This document shows positions 34,290-43,000 of a DNA stretch of 64,000 nucleotides, piece by piece. Location of the stretch: assembly GCA_016702605.1 (NCBI GenBank), contig JADJDQ010000021.1:186001-250000 (forward strand), read 5' to 3'. Origin of the DNA: Candidatus Intricatilinea gracilis (GTDB lineage Bacteria; Pseudomonadota; Gammaproteobacteria; Burkholderiales; Burkholderiaceae_C). The notes under the pieces are model-generated. The model worked only from the letters and a program-made list of their open reading frames with translations. It did not search any database and was not told the DNA's origin. The position numbers were made by a program, and so were the translations under genes. Each line of letters starts with the position of its first letter. Position 1 is the stretch's first letter.

Positions 34290-34940
34290 GTGACGCGTGT
34301 ACGAGTCGAAAGTTTCACCATCTCGCTGGATGGGTATGGGGCCGGGCCGGATCAGGGTCTCGATCAGCCGTTGGGGGTGGGTGGCACCGATCTGCATCAG
34401 TGGGCGATGCCGACGCGCACCTTTCAGCGGGCGGTGTTCGGGGCGGACGGTGGCACCACGGGGATCGACGAAGAATTTGCCGCCAGGGGCTTCACGAATA
34501 TCGGGGCATGGATACTCGGAAGAAACATGTTCGGGCCGATTCGTGGCCCTTGGCCCGATCTGGCCTGGCAGGGGTGGTGGGGTGACAACCCGCCGTACCA
34601 TGTGCAGGTATTTGTCCTGACTCACCATGCACGCCCTTCGCTGCAGATGGCGGGTGGCACGACCTTTCATTTCGTCACCGGTGGCATCACCGAAGCGCTG
34701 GACAGGGCACGCGAGGCGGCGGGTGGTTTGGACGTGCGTATCGGGGGTGGTGCCGACACCATACGGCAGTATCTGCGTGCTGGTCTGATCGATGAAATGC
34801 ACCTGGCCATCGCGCCCGTGTTGCTGGGCAGTGGCGCGCATCTGTTCGAAGGTGTCGATTTGCGTGCCCTCGGTTATCGGTGTGTGCAGACGGCTGCGTC
34901 GGACAAGGCCACACATGTCGTGCTGAGGCGCCAGCCTTAG
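34290..34940 (+). CDS. dihydrofolate reductase family (RibD C-terminal) protein
   Basis: 216 residues with the RibD C-terminal/DHFR-like fold. Visible are VESFTISLDGYGAGPDQ at the N-terminus, GAWILGRNMFGPIRGPW, the NADPH-binding stretch DVRIGGGADTIRQYLRAGL and the end DEMHLAIAPVLLGSGAHLF. It is most likely an NAD(P)H-dependent reductase of unknown substrate; true dihydrofolate reductase activity is not implied. The GTG start at 34290 is supported by GAGGAG at 34277-34282. Its GC content is close to the core genes, so the low-GC segment ends before it. It stands alone with no obvious operon partner. Confidence 0.85.
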   Translation: MTRVRVESFTISLDGYGAGPDQGLDQPLGVGGTDLHQWAMPTRTFQRAVFGADGGTTGIDEEFAARGFTNIGAWILGRNMFGPIRGPWPDLAWQGWWGDNPPYHVQVFVLTHHARPSLQMAGGTTFHFVTGGITEALDRAREAAGGLDVRIGGGADTIRQYLRAGLIDEMHLAIAPVLLGSGAHLFEGVDLRALGYRCVQTAASDKATHVVLRRQP

Positions 34941-35024
34941 GGCTTTGGCGGTGGTTTGGGCCTGACCGGGTAAACTCAGGTCGAGTGGCGTGTATTCAAT
35001 CAGATCGTCGAGGCCCCATTCAAA

Positions 35025-35507
35025 ATGACTGACTCCGGCATGTTTCCAATCGAAGGTGGTTGCGACTGCAAGGCGGTTCGATATCGCATGACGTCGGCAC
35101 CGCTGTTTGTGCATTGCTGTCACTGCAGGTGGTGCCAGCGTGAATCGGGCTCGGCGTTTGCGCTCAATGCAATGATCGAAGTCGATCGTGTCGTCAACCT
35201 GGGTATCGAACCCGAATTGGTGCACGCCCCGTCGGACAGTGGCCTGGGTCAGAAAATTGCCCGGTGTCCCCACTGCAAGGTGGCCGTCTGGAGCCATTAC
35301 GCCGGTTCGGGCCCGATCACGAAGTTCGTTCGTGTCGGCTCGTTCGATGATCCCGATCTATTGTCGCCTGACGTTCATATCTTCACTGCGTCGAAGCAGC
35401 CGTGGGTCATTCTGCCGAAAGATGTACCCGCCTTCGCGGAGTATTACGACCGGGAGGCGATCTGGCCCAAGCAGAGCCTGGACCGTCGTGAAGCACTGTT
35501 CCGTTAA
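35025..35507 (+). CDS. GFA family (CENP-V/GFA) zinc protein
   Basis: 160 residues with the cysteine pattern of the glutathione-dependent formaldehyde-activating family: GGCDCKAVRY, CCHCRWCQRESGSAF and RCPHCKVAVWS, which would bind zinc. Founding members were proposed to speed condensation of formaldehyde with glutathione, but most have unknown roles, and none of the usual formaldehyde dehydrogenase genes lies nearby. The ATG at 35025 gives MTDSGMFPIEGGCDC. A GGGTAAACTC element at 34968-34977 upstream may contain a -10 box. It is transcribed on its own. Confidence 0.85.
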   Translation: MTDSGMFPIEGGCDCKAVRYRMTSAPLFVHCCHCRWCQRESGSAFALNAMIEVDRVVNLGIEPELVHAPSDSGLGQKIARCPHCKVAVWSHYAGSGPITKFVRVGSFDDPDLLSPDVHIFTASKQPWVILPKDVPAFAEYYDREAIWPKQSLDRREALFR

Positions 35508-35527
35508 CTCGTCGCCCGGACAATTCT

Positions 35528-35578
35528 CGAAATGCCCAGGCACGAGAAGACCGATCTTTCGATCGTTGCGGCATTTCG
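35528..35578. repeat. nested inverted repeat before the GNAT gene
   Basis: Outer arms CGAAATGCC (35528-35536) and GGCATTTCG (35570-35578) are perfect; inside lies a second perfect hairpin CGATC/GATCG (35552-35565). It begins 20 bases after the GFA stop codon and lies 66 bases before the next gene. There is no T-run, so it is probably not a simple terminator. Confidence 0.6.
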
Positions 35579-35644
35579 GGCACGGGTAAACTCGCTGGCG
35601 GGCAAGGCGGTAGTGTTCGACCCAACGATCGGGGTGCCAACGAC

Positions 35645-36184
35645 ATGATTCAGGTCGGTGAATTTCTACTGCGGCCTTATGACGGATCGGATGCGAGTGC
35701 GATGAGTGCAGGGGTGCGCGAATCCACCGAGACAGTTGGAAGGTGGATGTCCTGGGCCAGGGCCGATTTCTCTGACGACGATGCACTGCTCTGGTTCGAG
35801 CACTGCAATCAAGCCCGTGCCACCGGCGAGGCACATGAATTCGGCATCTTCGCGCGCGATGGAGGTTTCGTCGGCGGTTGCGGTCTGAACCAGTTCTCGC
35901 AGCAGAACAAGTTCTGCAATCTTGGCTATTGGGTACGGCAGTCGCAGCAGCGCAAGGGAGTGGCGGTTGCCGTCACTTGCGCGCTGCGTGACCTGGCCTG
36001 GTCGTCGTTGACTCTCTGGCGTGTCGAGATCGTGGTGGCCACCGGCAATACGCCAAGCCTGGGCGTCGCACGCAAGGCGGGGGCGAGTTACGAATGCCTT
36101 GCCCGGAATCGACTGCAGGTGCATGGCAAACCCACGGATGCACATGTCTTTTCGTTTGCGCGCGATCATTCCGAGGTCTTGTGA
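35645..36184 (+). CDS. GNAT family N-acetyltransferase (RimJ/RimL-like)
   Basis: 179 residues. The layout is that of acetyl-CoA-dependent N-acetyltransferases: an N-terminal FLLRPYDGSDASAM strand-helix, the middle strand FGIFARDGGFVGGCGLN, the acetyl-CoA loop GYWVRQSQQRKGVAVAV and the late segment ATGNTPSLGVARKAGASYEC. RimJ/RimL-type enzymes act on protein N-termini or antibiotics; the substrate here is not predictable. A possible promoter, TTGCGG (35566-35571) with TAAACT (35587-35592), lies upstream with a short 15-base spacer. No operon partner is evident. Confidence 0.88.
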   Translation: MIQVGEFLLRPYDGSDASAMSAGVRESTETVGRWMSWARADFSDDDALLWFEHCNQARATGEAHEFGIFARDGGFVGGCGLNQFSQQNKFCNLGYWVRQSQQRKGVAVAVTCALRDLAWSSLTLWRVEIVVATGNTPSLGVARKAGASYECLARNRLQVHGKPTDAHVFSFARDHSEVL

Positions 36185-36293
36185 TCGAAGCGACCAAATC
36201 GGCCAAGAAAAAGCGCAGCGGGGGATTTCTTCGTTGCCGTCTGGATCGACTCGGTGAACAGGCAGAGGGTTGAAGCTAAAAGGTGGAAAGCAG

Positions 36294-36830
36294 ATGTACA
36301 AGACTATCCTGAACTTCTGGTTCGAAGAACTCACCCCCGCGCAGTGGTGGCGTGTCGACACTGAACTCGACGGTGTGATCCGCCAGAGATTTGGCGATCT
36401 CCACCGCGCGGCCAGTGCCGGTGAACTGTTCGAGTGGCGCGTTTTGCCTGAAGGGCGCCTGGCCGAGGTGATCGTGCTCGATCAGTTCTCGCGCAATATG
36501 TACCGCGGCACGCCCTTGGCTTTTGCCTGCGACCCGACGGCGCTGGTACTGGCACAAGAGGCCGTTCGTGTCGGCGCAGATCTGGCGCTCGAGCCGCGGC
36601 ATAGGGCGTTTTTGTACATGCCCTACATGCACAGTGAATCAGCCGCCATTCACCGTGTAGCCGAGCGGCTGTTTGCCACGCAGGCGCCTGAGGAAAACCA
36701 CAAGGCAGAACTCCAGCACAAGGCCATCATCGACCGGTTCGGGCGCTACCCGCATCGAAACAAGATACTTGGTCGCGAGTCGACCGCAGACGAAGTTGCC
36801 TTCTTGCAGTTGCCGGGGTCGAGTTTCTGA
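36294..36830 (+). CDS. DUF924 family protein
   Basis: 178 residues, all-helical, with the DUF924 signatures ILNFWFEELTPAQWW, EVIVLDQFSRNMYRGTPLAF and the end DRFGRYPHRNKILGRESTADE. The fold is TPR-like; function is unknown. The ATG at 36294 has AGGTGG at 36281-36286 as ribosome-binding site; an upstream in-frame TTG at 36270 is less likely. It is followed 17 bases later by a small membrane protein gene, so the two may form an operon. Confidence 0.88.
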   Translation: MYKTILNFWFEELTPAQWWRVDTELDGVIRQRFGDLHRAASAGELFEWRVLPEGRLAEVIVLDQFSRNMYRGTPLAFACDPTALVLAQEAVRVGADLALEPRHRAFLYMPYMHSESAAIHRVAERLFATQAPEENHKAELQHKAIIDRFGRYPHRNKILGRESTADEVAFLQLPGSSF

Positions 36831-36847
36831 TCGGTGGCGCGGCAGCC

Positions 36848-37246
36848 ATGAGCATTCTTCGCCTGTGTGTACCCTGGCTGGTGATTCTCTTGCTGGCATT
36901 TGCCAACGGCGCCTTGCGCGAGTTGTTGCTGCTGCCGTGGCTGGGTTACCCGTGGGCGCTGCTGCTCAGCGGTTTGCTGCTTGGCGCTTGTGTCGTGCTG
37001 GTCACCTGGTTTTCACTTGCAGCCATGAAACTCGAAAACGCGGCGCAGGCATTTGCCGCCGGCGTAGTCTGGCTGGCGTTGACCCTGGTTTTCGAGTTCA
37101 CCTTCGGGCGCCTTGTGCAAGGCAAGTCGTGGGGCGAGTTGCTCGGCGCCTATACGTTTGCGCGAGGCAATCTCTGGCCACTTGTGCTGCTGGTCATCCT
37201 GCTCAGCCCGCTGGCAGTTCATCGACTTCGAGCTGCCGGTGCTTGA
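36848..37246 (+). CDS. four-helix membrane protein of unknown function
   Basis: 132 residues, very hydrophobic, with four predicted membrane segments starting LCVPWLVILLLAFANGALRE, then LLLSGLLLGACVVLV, VVWLALTLVFEFTFG and LWPLVLLVILLSPLAV. A charged loop between helices three and four (GRLVQGKSWGELLGAYTFA) is conserved-looking. I do not recognise a named family. It follows DUF924 closely and precedes the toxin-antitoxin pair by about 100 bases. Confidence 0.75.
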   Translation: MSILRLCVPWLVILLLAFANGALRELLLLPWLGYPWALLLSGLLLGACVVLVTWFSLAAMKLENAAQAFAAGVVWLALTLVFEFTFGRLVQGKSWGELLGAYTFARGNLWPLVLLVILLSPLAVHRLRAAGA

Positions 37247-37343
37247 ACGACGCAGAGGTCAGAGACCTGGCGTGTGAGGATCGTCAGCCACTGAGTCAGC
37301 TACCTCGCCACCTGTAAGATCAGGGCGCTTCTGGAGACGGACC

Positions 37344-37574
37344 ATGCCCGACATCGTTGCGGAACTCGCTGAGCGAGGCCGGCTGCTCGACCCGGCAGAT
37401 CGCTCGCGCCTGGTGGAACTGCTGCTCGACTCGCTGCACGAGCCGACACCGTCCGAGATCGAGTCGGCGTGGGACGCCGAGATTGTTCGGCGTGTGGCGG
37501 CTTACAAGCGCGGCGAGGTCGAGACCTTTGCTGCAGAAGACGTGTTCGCAGAAGCGCGTCGCATCGCGCCTTGA
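37344..37574 (+). CDS. antitoxin of a ParE/RelE-type module
   Basis: 76 residues, acidic helical protein of the addiction-module component family (TIGR02574 type): LDPADRSRLVELLLDSLHEP and the C-terminal SAWDAEIVRRVAAYKRGEVE. Such proteins bind and block a ParE/RelE toxin and usually repress their own promoter. The stop codon overlaps the TTG start of the toxin gene (TTGA at 37571-37574), as expected for coupled translation. Confidence 0.85.
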   Translation: MPDIVAELAERGRLLDPADRSRLVELLLDSLHEPTPSEIESAWDAEIVRRVAAYKRGEVETFAAEDVFAEARRIAP

Positions 37575-37873
37575 AGGCGGTTCGCTTTACCAGGGAAGCC
37601 CGGGCCGAGTTGCTTGGGCAAACCGTCTACTACGAAGAGATCGAGCAAGGCCTCGGGGCCAGGTTTCGGTCCGAGGTCGAAGCCGCGGCGCAACGCGCGG
37701 CAGCCTATCCACTACATGGCAAGCCGGCTGCCGGTGGCACGCGACGAAGGCTGGTGGCTGGCTTTCCGTTCGCCGTGATTTACACCGAAGAAGACTACGG
37801 TGTGCTGATTCACGCAATCGCTGACGGCCGACGTCTGCCGGAGTATTGGCTGAGCCGCCTGACGCGTCGGTGA
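37571..37873 (+). CDS. ParE/RelE-family toxin
   Basis: 100 residues, basic, beginning at a TTG that overlaps the antitoxin stop codon. Signatures are VRFTREARAELLGQTVYYEE near the N-terminus and RRRLVAGFPFAVIYTEED followed by HAIADGRRLPEYW at the end, typical of the ParE branch. RelE members cut mRNA in the ribosome and ParE members inhibit gyrase; sequence alone favours ParE-like but does not prove it. The frame is open upstream, inside the antitoxin gene, but that part is a shadow. The module probably stabilises this accessory region. Confidence 0.85.
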   Translation: MKAVRFTREARAELLGQTVYYEEIEQGLGARFRSEVEAAAQRAAAYPLHGKPAAGGTRRRLVAGFPFAVIYTEEDYGVLIHAIADGRRLPEYWLSRLTRR

Positions 37874-37888
37874 TGACGGCGCAGCCGA

Positions 37889-37909
37889 TGCGCCGGCTCT
37901 ACCGGCGCA
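37889..37909. terminator. hairpin between the toxin and tolC genes
   Basis: Perfect eight-base arms TGCGCCGG and CCGGCGCA around loop CTCTA, lying between the ends of two convergent genes (toxin ends at 37873, tolC at 37923). No T-run on either side. Probably a bidirectional transcription stop or pause. Confidence 0.5.
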
Positions 37910-37922
37910 CGTCGTCGCTGGT

Positions 37923-39269
37923 TCAGCGCACCAGCAGCTTGTTGACCTCGTCGACGTCGTCGGCGCTCAGCACTCCGGCTGCCTGGCGCAGCCTGAGGCC
38001 GTTGACCATCACGTCGTAGCGGGCCTTGGCCAGGTCGCGCTGGGTGGAAAAGAGCTGGGTCTGGGCGTTGAGCACGTCGAGGTTGACGCGCACACCCACC
38101 TTGTAGCCGAGCTGGGTGGCTTCGAGGGCGAGTTTGCTGGACGACTCGGCGGCTTCGAGGGCCTTGACCCCCGCCTGGCCGGACTGCACGCCGAACCAGA
38201 TCTGGCGCGTTTGCTGGGCCACGGCGCGGCGGGCGAAGTCGAGGTCGTTGCGCGACTTCACTTCGAGGGCGATGGTTTCCTTCAGGCGGTTCTCGACGGC
38301 GCCGCCGGTGTAGAGCGGCATCGAGAACTGCAGGCCGATGGACGCGGTGCGGGTCAGGCCGTCGCTGCCGCCACTGGCGGTCACGGCGCTGCCGGACGCG
38401 TAGTTGCCGCCCAACCGGCCAACGGCGTCGAGGGTGGGGGAGCTGGCGGCACGTGATTTTTCGGATTCGAGCCGGGCGATCTCGAGCGCCAGGCGGGCCT
38501 TGCGCACACTCGGGCCTTCGTCGCTGCGGCTGACCCAGGTGTCGGGGGTGTCGGGCGCCAGGTTGGGCAGATTCACGGGCAGCTGCAGGCCGCGCGGCAC
38601 GGCGCCGGTCTGGCCGACCACCTGGTCGAGCACGATGCGTTTGCTGCGCAGGTCGTTGTCGGCGGCGATTTCTTGTGCGGTGGCCAGGTCGAAGCGGGCC
38701 TGGGCTTCACGGGTGTCGGTGATGGTGGCGGTGCCGACTTCGAAGTTGCGTTTGGCCGACGCCAGTTGTTCGGCGATGGCCTTCTTGTTGGCGCTGGCGG
38801 CGGTCAGGGCGTCTTGCGCGCCGAGCACGTCGAAATACGCCTGCGCCACCCGCACGATGAGGTCTTGTTCGACCAGTGCCAGGTCGGCCTGCGCGACTTC
38901 GTAGCCGCGGGTGGCCTGGTCGACGATCGCGCCGGTGCTGCGGTTGTAGAGCGGGTATTTGCCGGTGAGATTGACACCCAGGTTGGTGGCGTTCTTGGGC
39001 CCGACCTGGGGTGGATCGGTGTTGGTGAACGACGCTTCGCCGCCCAGCGCTGCGCTGGGGTTGCGGCCGGCTTCGGCCTGCTGGATGCGGTAACGCGCCG
39101 CGTCGGCCGAGGCCTTGGCGCCCTGGAAGCTGGCGTCGTAGCCGCGTGCCGCGTCGACCAGGGCCTTGAGGCTTTGTGCATGAGCCTGCTGGCTCAGCGC
39201 ACCAAGGGCCAGCAGGGCGGCGACGGTGATGGCGCGCAGGGGCAGGGGCTTGGGCAACGGCAATGTCAT
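37923..39269 (-). CDS. tolC: TolC-family outer-membrane channel protein
   Basis: 448 residues with a signal peptide (MTLPLPKPLPLRAITVAALL..., cleavage near AHAQS) and the duplicated TolC architecture: two repeats of long helices with strands between them. The recognisable segments are VRVAQAYFDVLGAQDALTA in the first repeat and RQIWFGVQSGQAGVKALEAA with LEATQLGYKVGVRVNLDVLN in the second. It forms the outer-membrane duct of type I secretion and RND efflux systems. It is the last gene of a minus-strand run TetR, membrane fusion protein, RND pump, pcm, tolC. The pcm-tolC neighbourhood is common in the group, so TolC probably serves several pumps. Confidence 0.93.
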   Translation of the reverse strand: MTLPLPKPLPLRAITVAALLALGALSQQAHAQSLKALVDAARGYDASFQGAKASADAARYRIQQAEAGRNPSAALGGEASFTNTDPPQVGPKNATNLGVNLTGKYPLYNRSTGAIVDQATRGYEVAQADLALVEQDLIVRVAQAYFDVLGAQDALTAASANKKAIAEQLASAKRNFEVGTATITDTREAQARFDLATAQEIAADNDLRSKRIVLDQVVGQTGAVPRGLQLPVNLPNLAPDTPDTWVSRSDEGPSVRKARLALEIARLESEKSRAASSPTLDAVGRLGGNYASGSAVTASGGSDGLTRTASIGLQFSMPLYTGGAVENRLKETIALEVKSRNDLDFARRAVAQQTRQIWFGVQSGQAGVKALEAAESSSKLALEATQLGYKVGVRVNLDVLNAQTQLFSTQRDLAKARYDVMVNGLRLRQAAGVLSADDVDEVNKLLVR

Positions 39270-39306
39270 GGCAATCCTCTAGGGCCTGGTTCGGGGAAAC
39301 GATCGA

Positions 39307-39960
39307 TCAGAACTTGAACTGGCTGGTTTCGCCAAAGCCGTCCAGCCGTGCGGTGACGGTGTCGAACAGTTCGGTGGTGTCGAAGGTGGCTTCGCCGGTG
39401 CGGGTGATACGCACGGCGCGCATCACGGGTTCTTCACCGACGATGCCGACGAGCCGGCCGCCCACCTTGAGCTGGTTGAGCAGGTTTTGCGGCACTGCGG
39501 CGACCGAGCCCGACAGCACGATCAGGTCCCACGGTGCGCGGGTGGGTTCACCACGCACACCGTCGCCCTGGCGCACCTCGGCATTGACGACGTTGGCGTA
39601 GCGCAGGTTGTCGCGCGCCTGCGCGGCCAGTTCGGGGCGGATCTCGAGGCTCAGCACCTGCTGGGCGCGGTGCGCCAGCAAGGCGGCCATGTAGCCCGAA
39701 CCGGCGCCGATCTCGAGCACCTTCTCGTGGCGCATGGGGGCGGCTTCCTGCAGCAGGCGGGCTTCGATGCGCGGCGCCAGCATGTGTTGTCCGCCGGGCA
39801 GCGGCACTTCGAAGTCGGCAAACGCCAGGGTGCGGTGCTGGGTGGGCACGAAGTCCTCGCGCTTGACGATGGCCAGCAGGTCGAGCACCGAGGCGTCGAG
39901 CACGTTCCAGGGGCGGATCTGCTGCTCGATCATGTTGAAGCGGGCTTGTTCAGGATTCAT
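39307..39960 (-). CDS. pcm: protein-L-isoaspartate O-methyltransferase
   Basis: Methylates isoaspartate residues in damaged proteins so that they can revert to aspartate, using SAM. 217 residues. The SAM-binding motif I is VLEIGAGSGYMAALLA, preceded by the family-specific segment APRIEARLLQEAAPMRHEKV (substrate carboxylate contacts) and followed by VLSLEIRPELAAQA. Motif II region WDLIVLSGSVAAVPQNLLNQ is present. The N-terminus MNPEQARFNMIEQQIRPWNV is the form seen in Burkholderiales, and its variation from the classic PCMT signature means other protein targets are possible. It lies 37 bases before tolC. Confidence 0.88.
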   Translation of the reverse strand: MNPEQARFNMIEQQIRPWNVLDASVLDLLAIVKREDFVPTQHRTLAFADFEVPLPGGQHMLAPRIEARLLQEAAPMRHEKVLEIGAGSGYMAALLAHRAQQVLSLEIRPELAAQARDNLRYANVVNAEVRQGDGVRGEPTRAPWDLIVLSGSVAAVPQNLLNQLKVGGRLVGIVGEEPVMRAVRITRTGEATFDTTELFDTVTARLDGFGETSQFKF

Positions 39961-40047
39961 GGCTGTGTGCTCGAGGCTGGTCGTGGCGGCGCACGGTCGG
40001 GTGCGCGAGGGGCAGAAGAGGGCGGGTGAAACGAAAGGCCGCGCATT

Positions 40048-43000
40048 TTAGGAGGGCAGACCTTGCGCGACCTTGTCGTGCGACAGTTCGGCGCCCGGCG
40101 TGGATGGGCCGGCGGAACCGCGGTGCAGGAGGCGTCTGGCCCAGGCCGAAAGGTCATCGAGGTAGCAGTAGACCACCGGCACCACGACCAGGGTCAGCAA
40201 AGAAGAGGTGATCACGCCCCCGATCACGGCCTGACCCATCGGGGCACGTTGTTCTGCGCCTTCGGACAAGGCCAGCGCCAGCGGCAACATGCCGAAGATC
40301 ATCGCCAGCGTCGTCATCAGGATGGGCCTCAGCCGCACCTTGGCGGCCAGCAGCAGGGCGGCGTCGCGCGCCAGCGGCACGGGCGGCTCACCATGCTGGC
40401 CGCCCACCTCCCCCGCGCGTGCCCGTATCGCGAAGTCGATCAGCAGGATGGCGTTCTTGGTCACCAGCCCCATCAGCATGACGATGCCGATGATCGAGAA
40501 CAGGTTGAGTGTGGAGCCGAACAAGGCCAGCGCGCCGACCACGCCGATCAGCGTGAGCGGCAGCGAACTCATCAGCGCCAGCGGCTGGATGAAGCTGCGG
40601 AACTGCGAGGCCAGGATCATGTAGATGAACACCACACCCAGCATCAACGCAGAGACGGCGTAGCCGAAGCTTTCGGCCATGTCCTTGGTCGAGCCACCGA
40701 AGCGCCAGCGCATGCCGGGTGGCAGCGGATCGGCTTCGAGCAGCGTGCGGATGTCGGCCGACACCTCGCCCAGCGACCGGCCGGCCACGTTGGCGGTGAT
40801 CTCGACCTCGCGTGCCAGGTCGCGCCGGTTGATCTGGTTGGCGGTGGTCGAGGCGCGCAGCTCGGCCACCTGCGACAGGCGCACCAGCCGCGGGCTGCCG
40901 TCGGCCTGGGTGCCGGCCAGCAGGGTCAGGCCGGCCAGATCGGTGGGTGTGTCGCGCGCCTCGGGCGCCAGGCGCACCTTCACGTCGACGTTGAGGTCGT
41001 CGCTGGCGCGCCAGTTGCCCACCGTCTGGCCTGCCACCAGGCTGCGCAGACTGGCCGTGACCGCCCCCACCGACAAGCCCAGGTCGGCGGCGGCGTCGCG
41101 TTTCACGTCGACCGCGAGTGTGGGTGCGTCGGGCTTGGCGCTGGTGTCCAGGTCGACCAGGCCGGGGATGTTGCGCAGCCGTTCGATCACCGCACGCGTC
41201 TGGCGCTGCAACTCACCCAGGTCGCTGCCTTGCAGCGAGATCTGCAGCGGCTTTTGCCCGCCGACGGCGTCGAGGATGCCCACATGCGTGACGGTGATGC
41301 CGGGCACCCGCGCCAGCCGTTCGCGCAGCGGGCCGGCGAGCTGGTCCTGGTTGAGCACCCGGTCCTTGCGGTCCACCAGGCGGATGTAGATCTGCGCATA
41401 GATCTTGCCCTGGGCCTGGCCGGTGTTGATGGTGGCCAGCGTGTACCTCACCTCGGGGCGCTCGCGGATGATGGCGTCGACCTGGCGCACCTTGGCTTCG
41501 GTCACTTCGATCGACGAACCGACCGGGGTGTAGAAATTGACGAAGGTTTCCGAGTAGTCGGCCTTGGGCACGAACTCGGTGCCGATCACCTTGAGCATCA
41601 AGACGGCGCCGACCAGGCTCGCCGCGGCGATGCCCAGCGTGGCGAGCTTGTGCCGCAGCGCCCACATCAACACATGCTGGTAGACCCAGCCCAGGCCGTG
41701 CTGCAGGCGATCGACCGCGTGGGTGAGCCGGCCGAACGTGTGCCCGTAGATGCCGCGTGGCACGAAGGGCTGGCCTTCGGCGTGGATGGCCGGGTCGTGC
41801 CAGACCGAGCTCAGCATGGGGTCGAGCGTGAAACTCACGAACATCGAGATCAGCACCGCCGCCACGATGGTGATGCCGAACTCGTGGAAGAACTTGCCGA
41901 TGATGCCGCTCATGAAGCCGATGGGCGCAAACACCGCCACGATGCTCAGCGTGGTGGCCAGCACGGCCAGGCCGATCTCGGCCGTGCCGTCGAGTGCCGC
42001 GGCGCGTGCACCCTTGCCCATCTGCACATGGCGCACGATGTTTTCGCGCACGACGATGGCGTCGTCGATCAGCAGGCCCACACAAAGGCTCAGAGCCATC
42101 AGCGTGATCATGTTGATCGAGAAGCCGAAGGCGTCCATCACCGCGAAGGTGCCGATCAACGCGATCGGCAGCGTCAGGCCGGTGATGATGGTCGAGCGCC
42201 AGCTGTTGAGGAACAGGAAGACGATGGCCACCGTGAGCGCCGCGCCCTCGAACAGCGTCTGGCGCACATTGGTCACCGCCACCCGCACCGGGCGGCCGTT
42301 GTCGCGCACCACGTCGAGGGTCATGCCGGTGGGCAGTTCGCCGCGGGCCCTGAGTTCGGCCACCGTGCGGACCAGGCCATCGATCACCGCCAGCGTGTTT
42401 TCGCCCTGCGCCTTCTGTACGTCGAGCACCAGGGTGCGCTGGCCGTTGTACAGGGCCAATGACTCGACTTCTTCCGGCCCGTCGACCACCCGGGCCACCT
42501 GCGACAGCCGCACCAGGCTGGCGCCGCGTTTGGCCACCACCAGCTGACCGAACTGTTCGGGCCGGGCGATGCGGCCCTTGATCTGCACCACCTGCTCACG
42601 TTCGCGCGACTTGAGCGCGCCGGCCGGCAGTTCCTGGTTCTCGGTGCGCACTGCGGCGGCCACCTGGTCGGCGCTCACACCGTAGGCTTCCAGCGCCGCC
42701 GGGTCGAGGTAGATGTTGATCTCGCGTTTGGTGGCGCCCACCATCGTCACCGAGCCGACGCCGCGCACGTTCTCGAGCCGCTTGCGCAGCACCAGGTCGG
42801 CCCAGGTCGACAACTCGACGGCGCTCTTGCTGCCGTCGGGTGACGACAGCGCCACCGTCCAGACCGGTCGGCTCGACGGGTCGAAACGCTGCACCTTGGG
42901 CTCTTTCACGTCGTCACGCAGGCTGGGGCGCAGGATGGCGAGTTTCTCGCGCACGTCGTCGGCCGCCTTGCGGCCATCGATTTCGAGGTTGAACTGCACG

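Noticed and set aside
34094..34321. A 75-codon minus-strand frame in the gap before the reductase gene
   Set aside because: No ribosome-binding site or family resemblance, and it overlaps the start of a supported gene.
40063..42462. An 800-codon open frame on the plus strand opposite the RND pump gene
   Set aside because: It is a shadow of the high-GC pump gene: composition is His/Gln/Arg/Gly-rich with no family resemblance, while the minus frame is a full-length RND permease.
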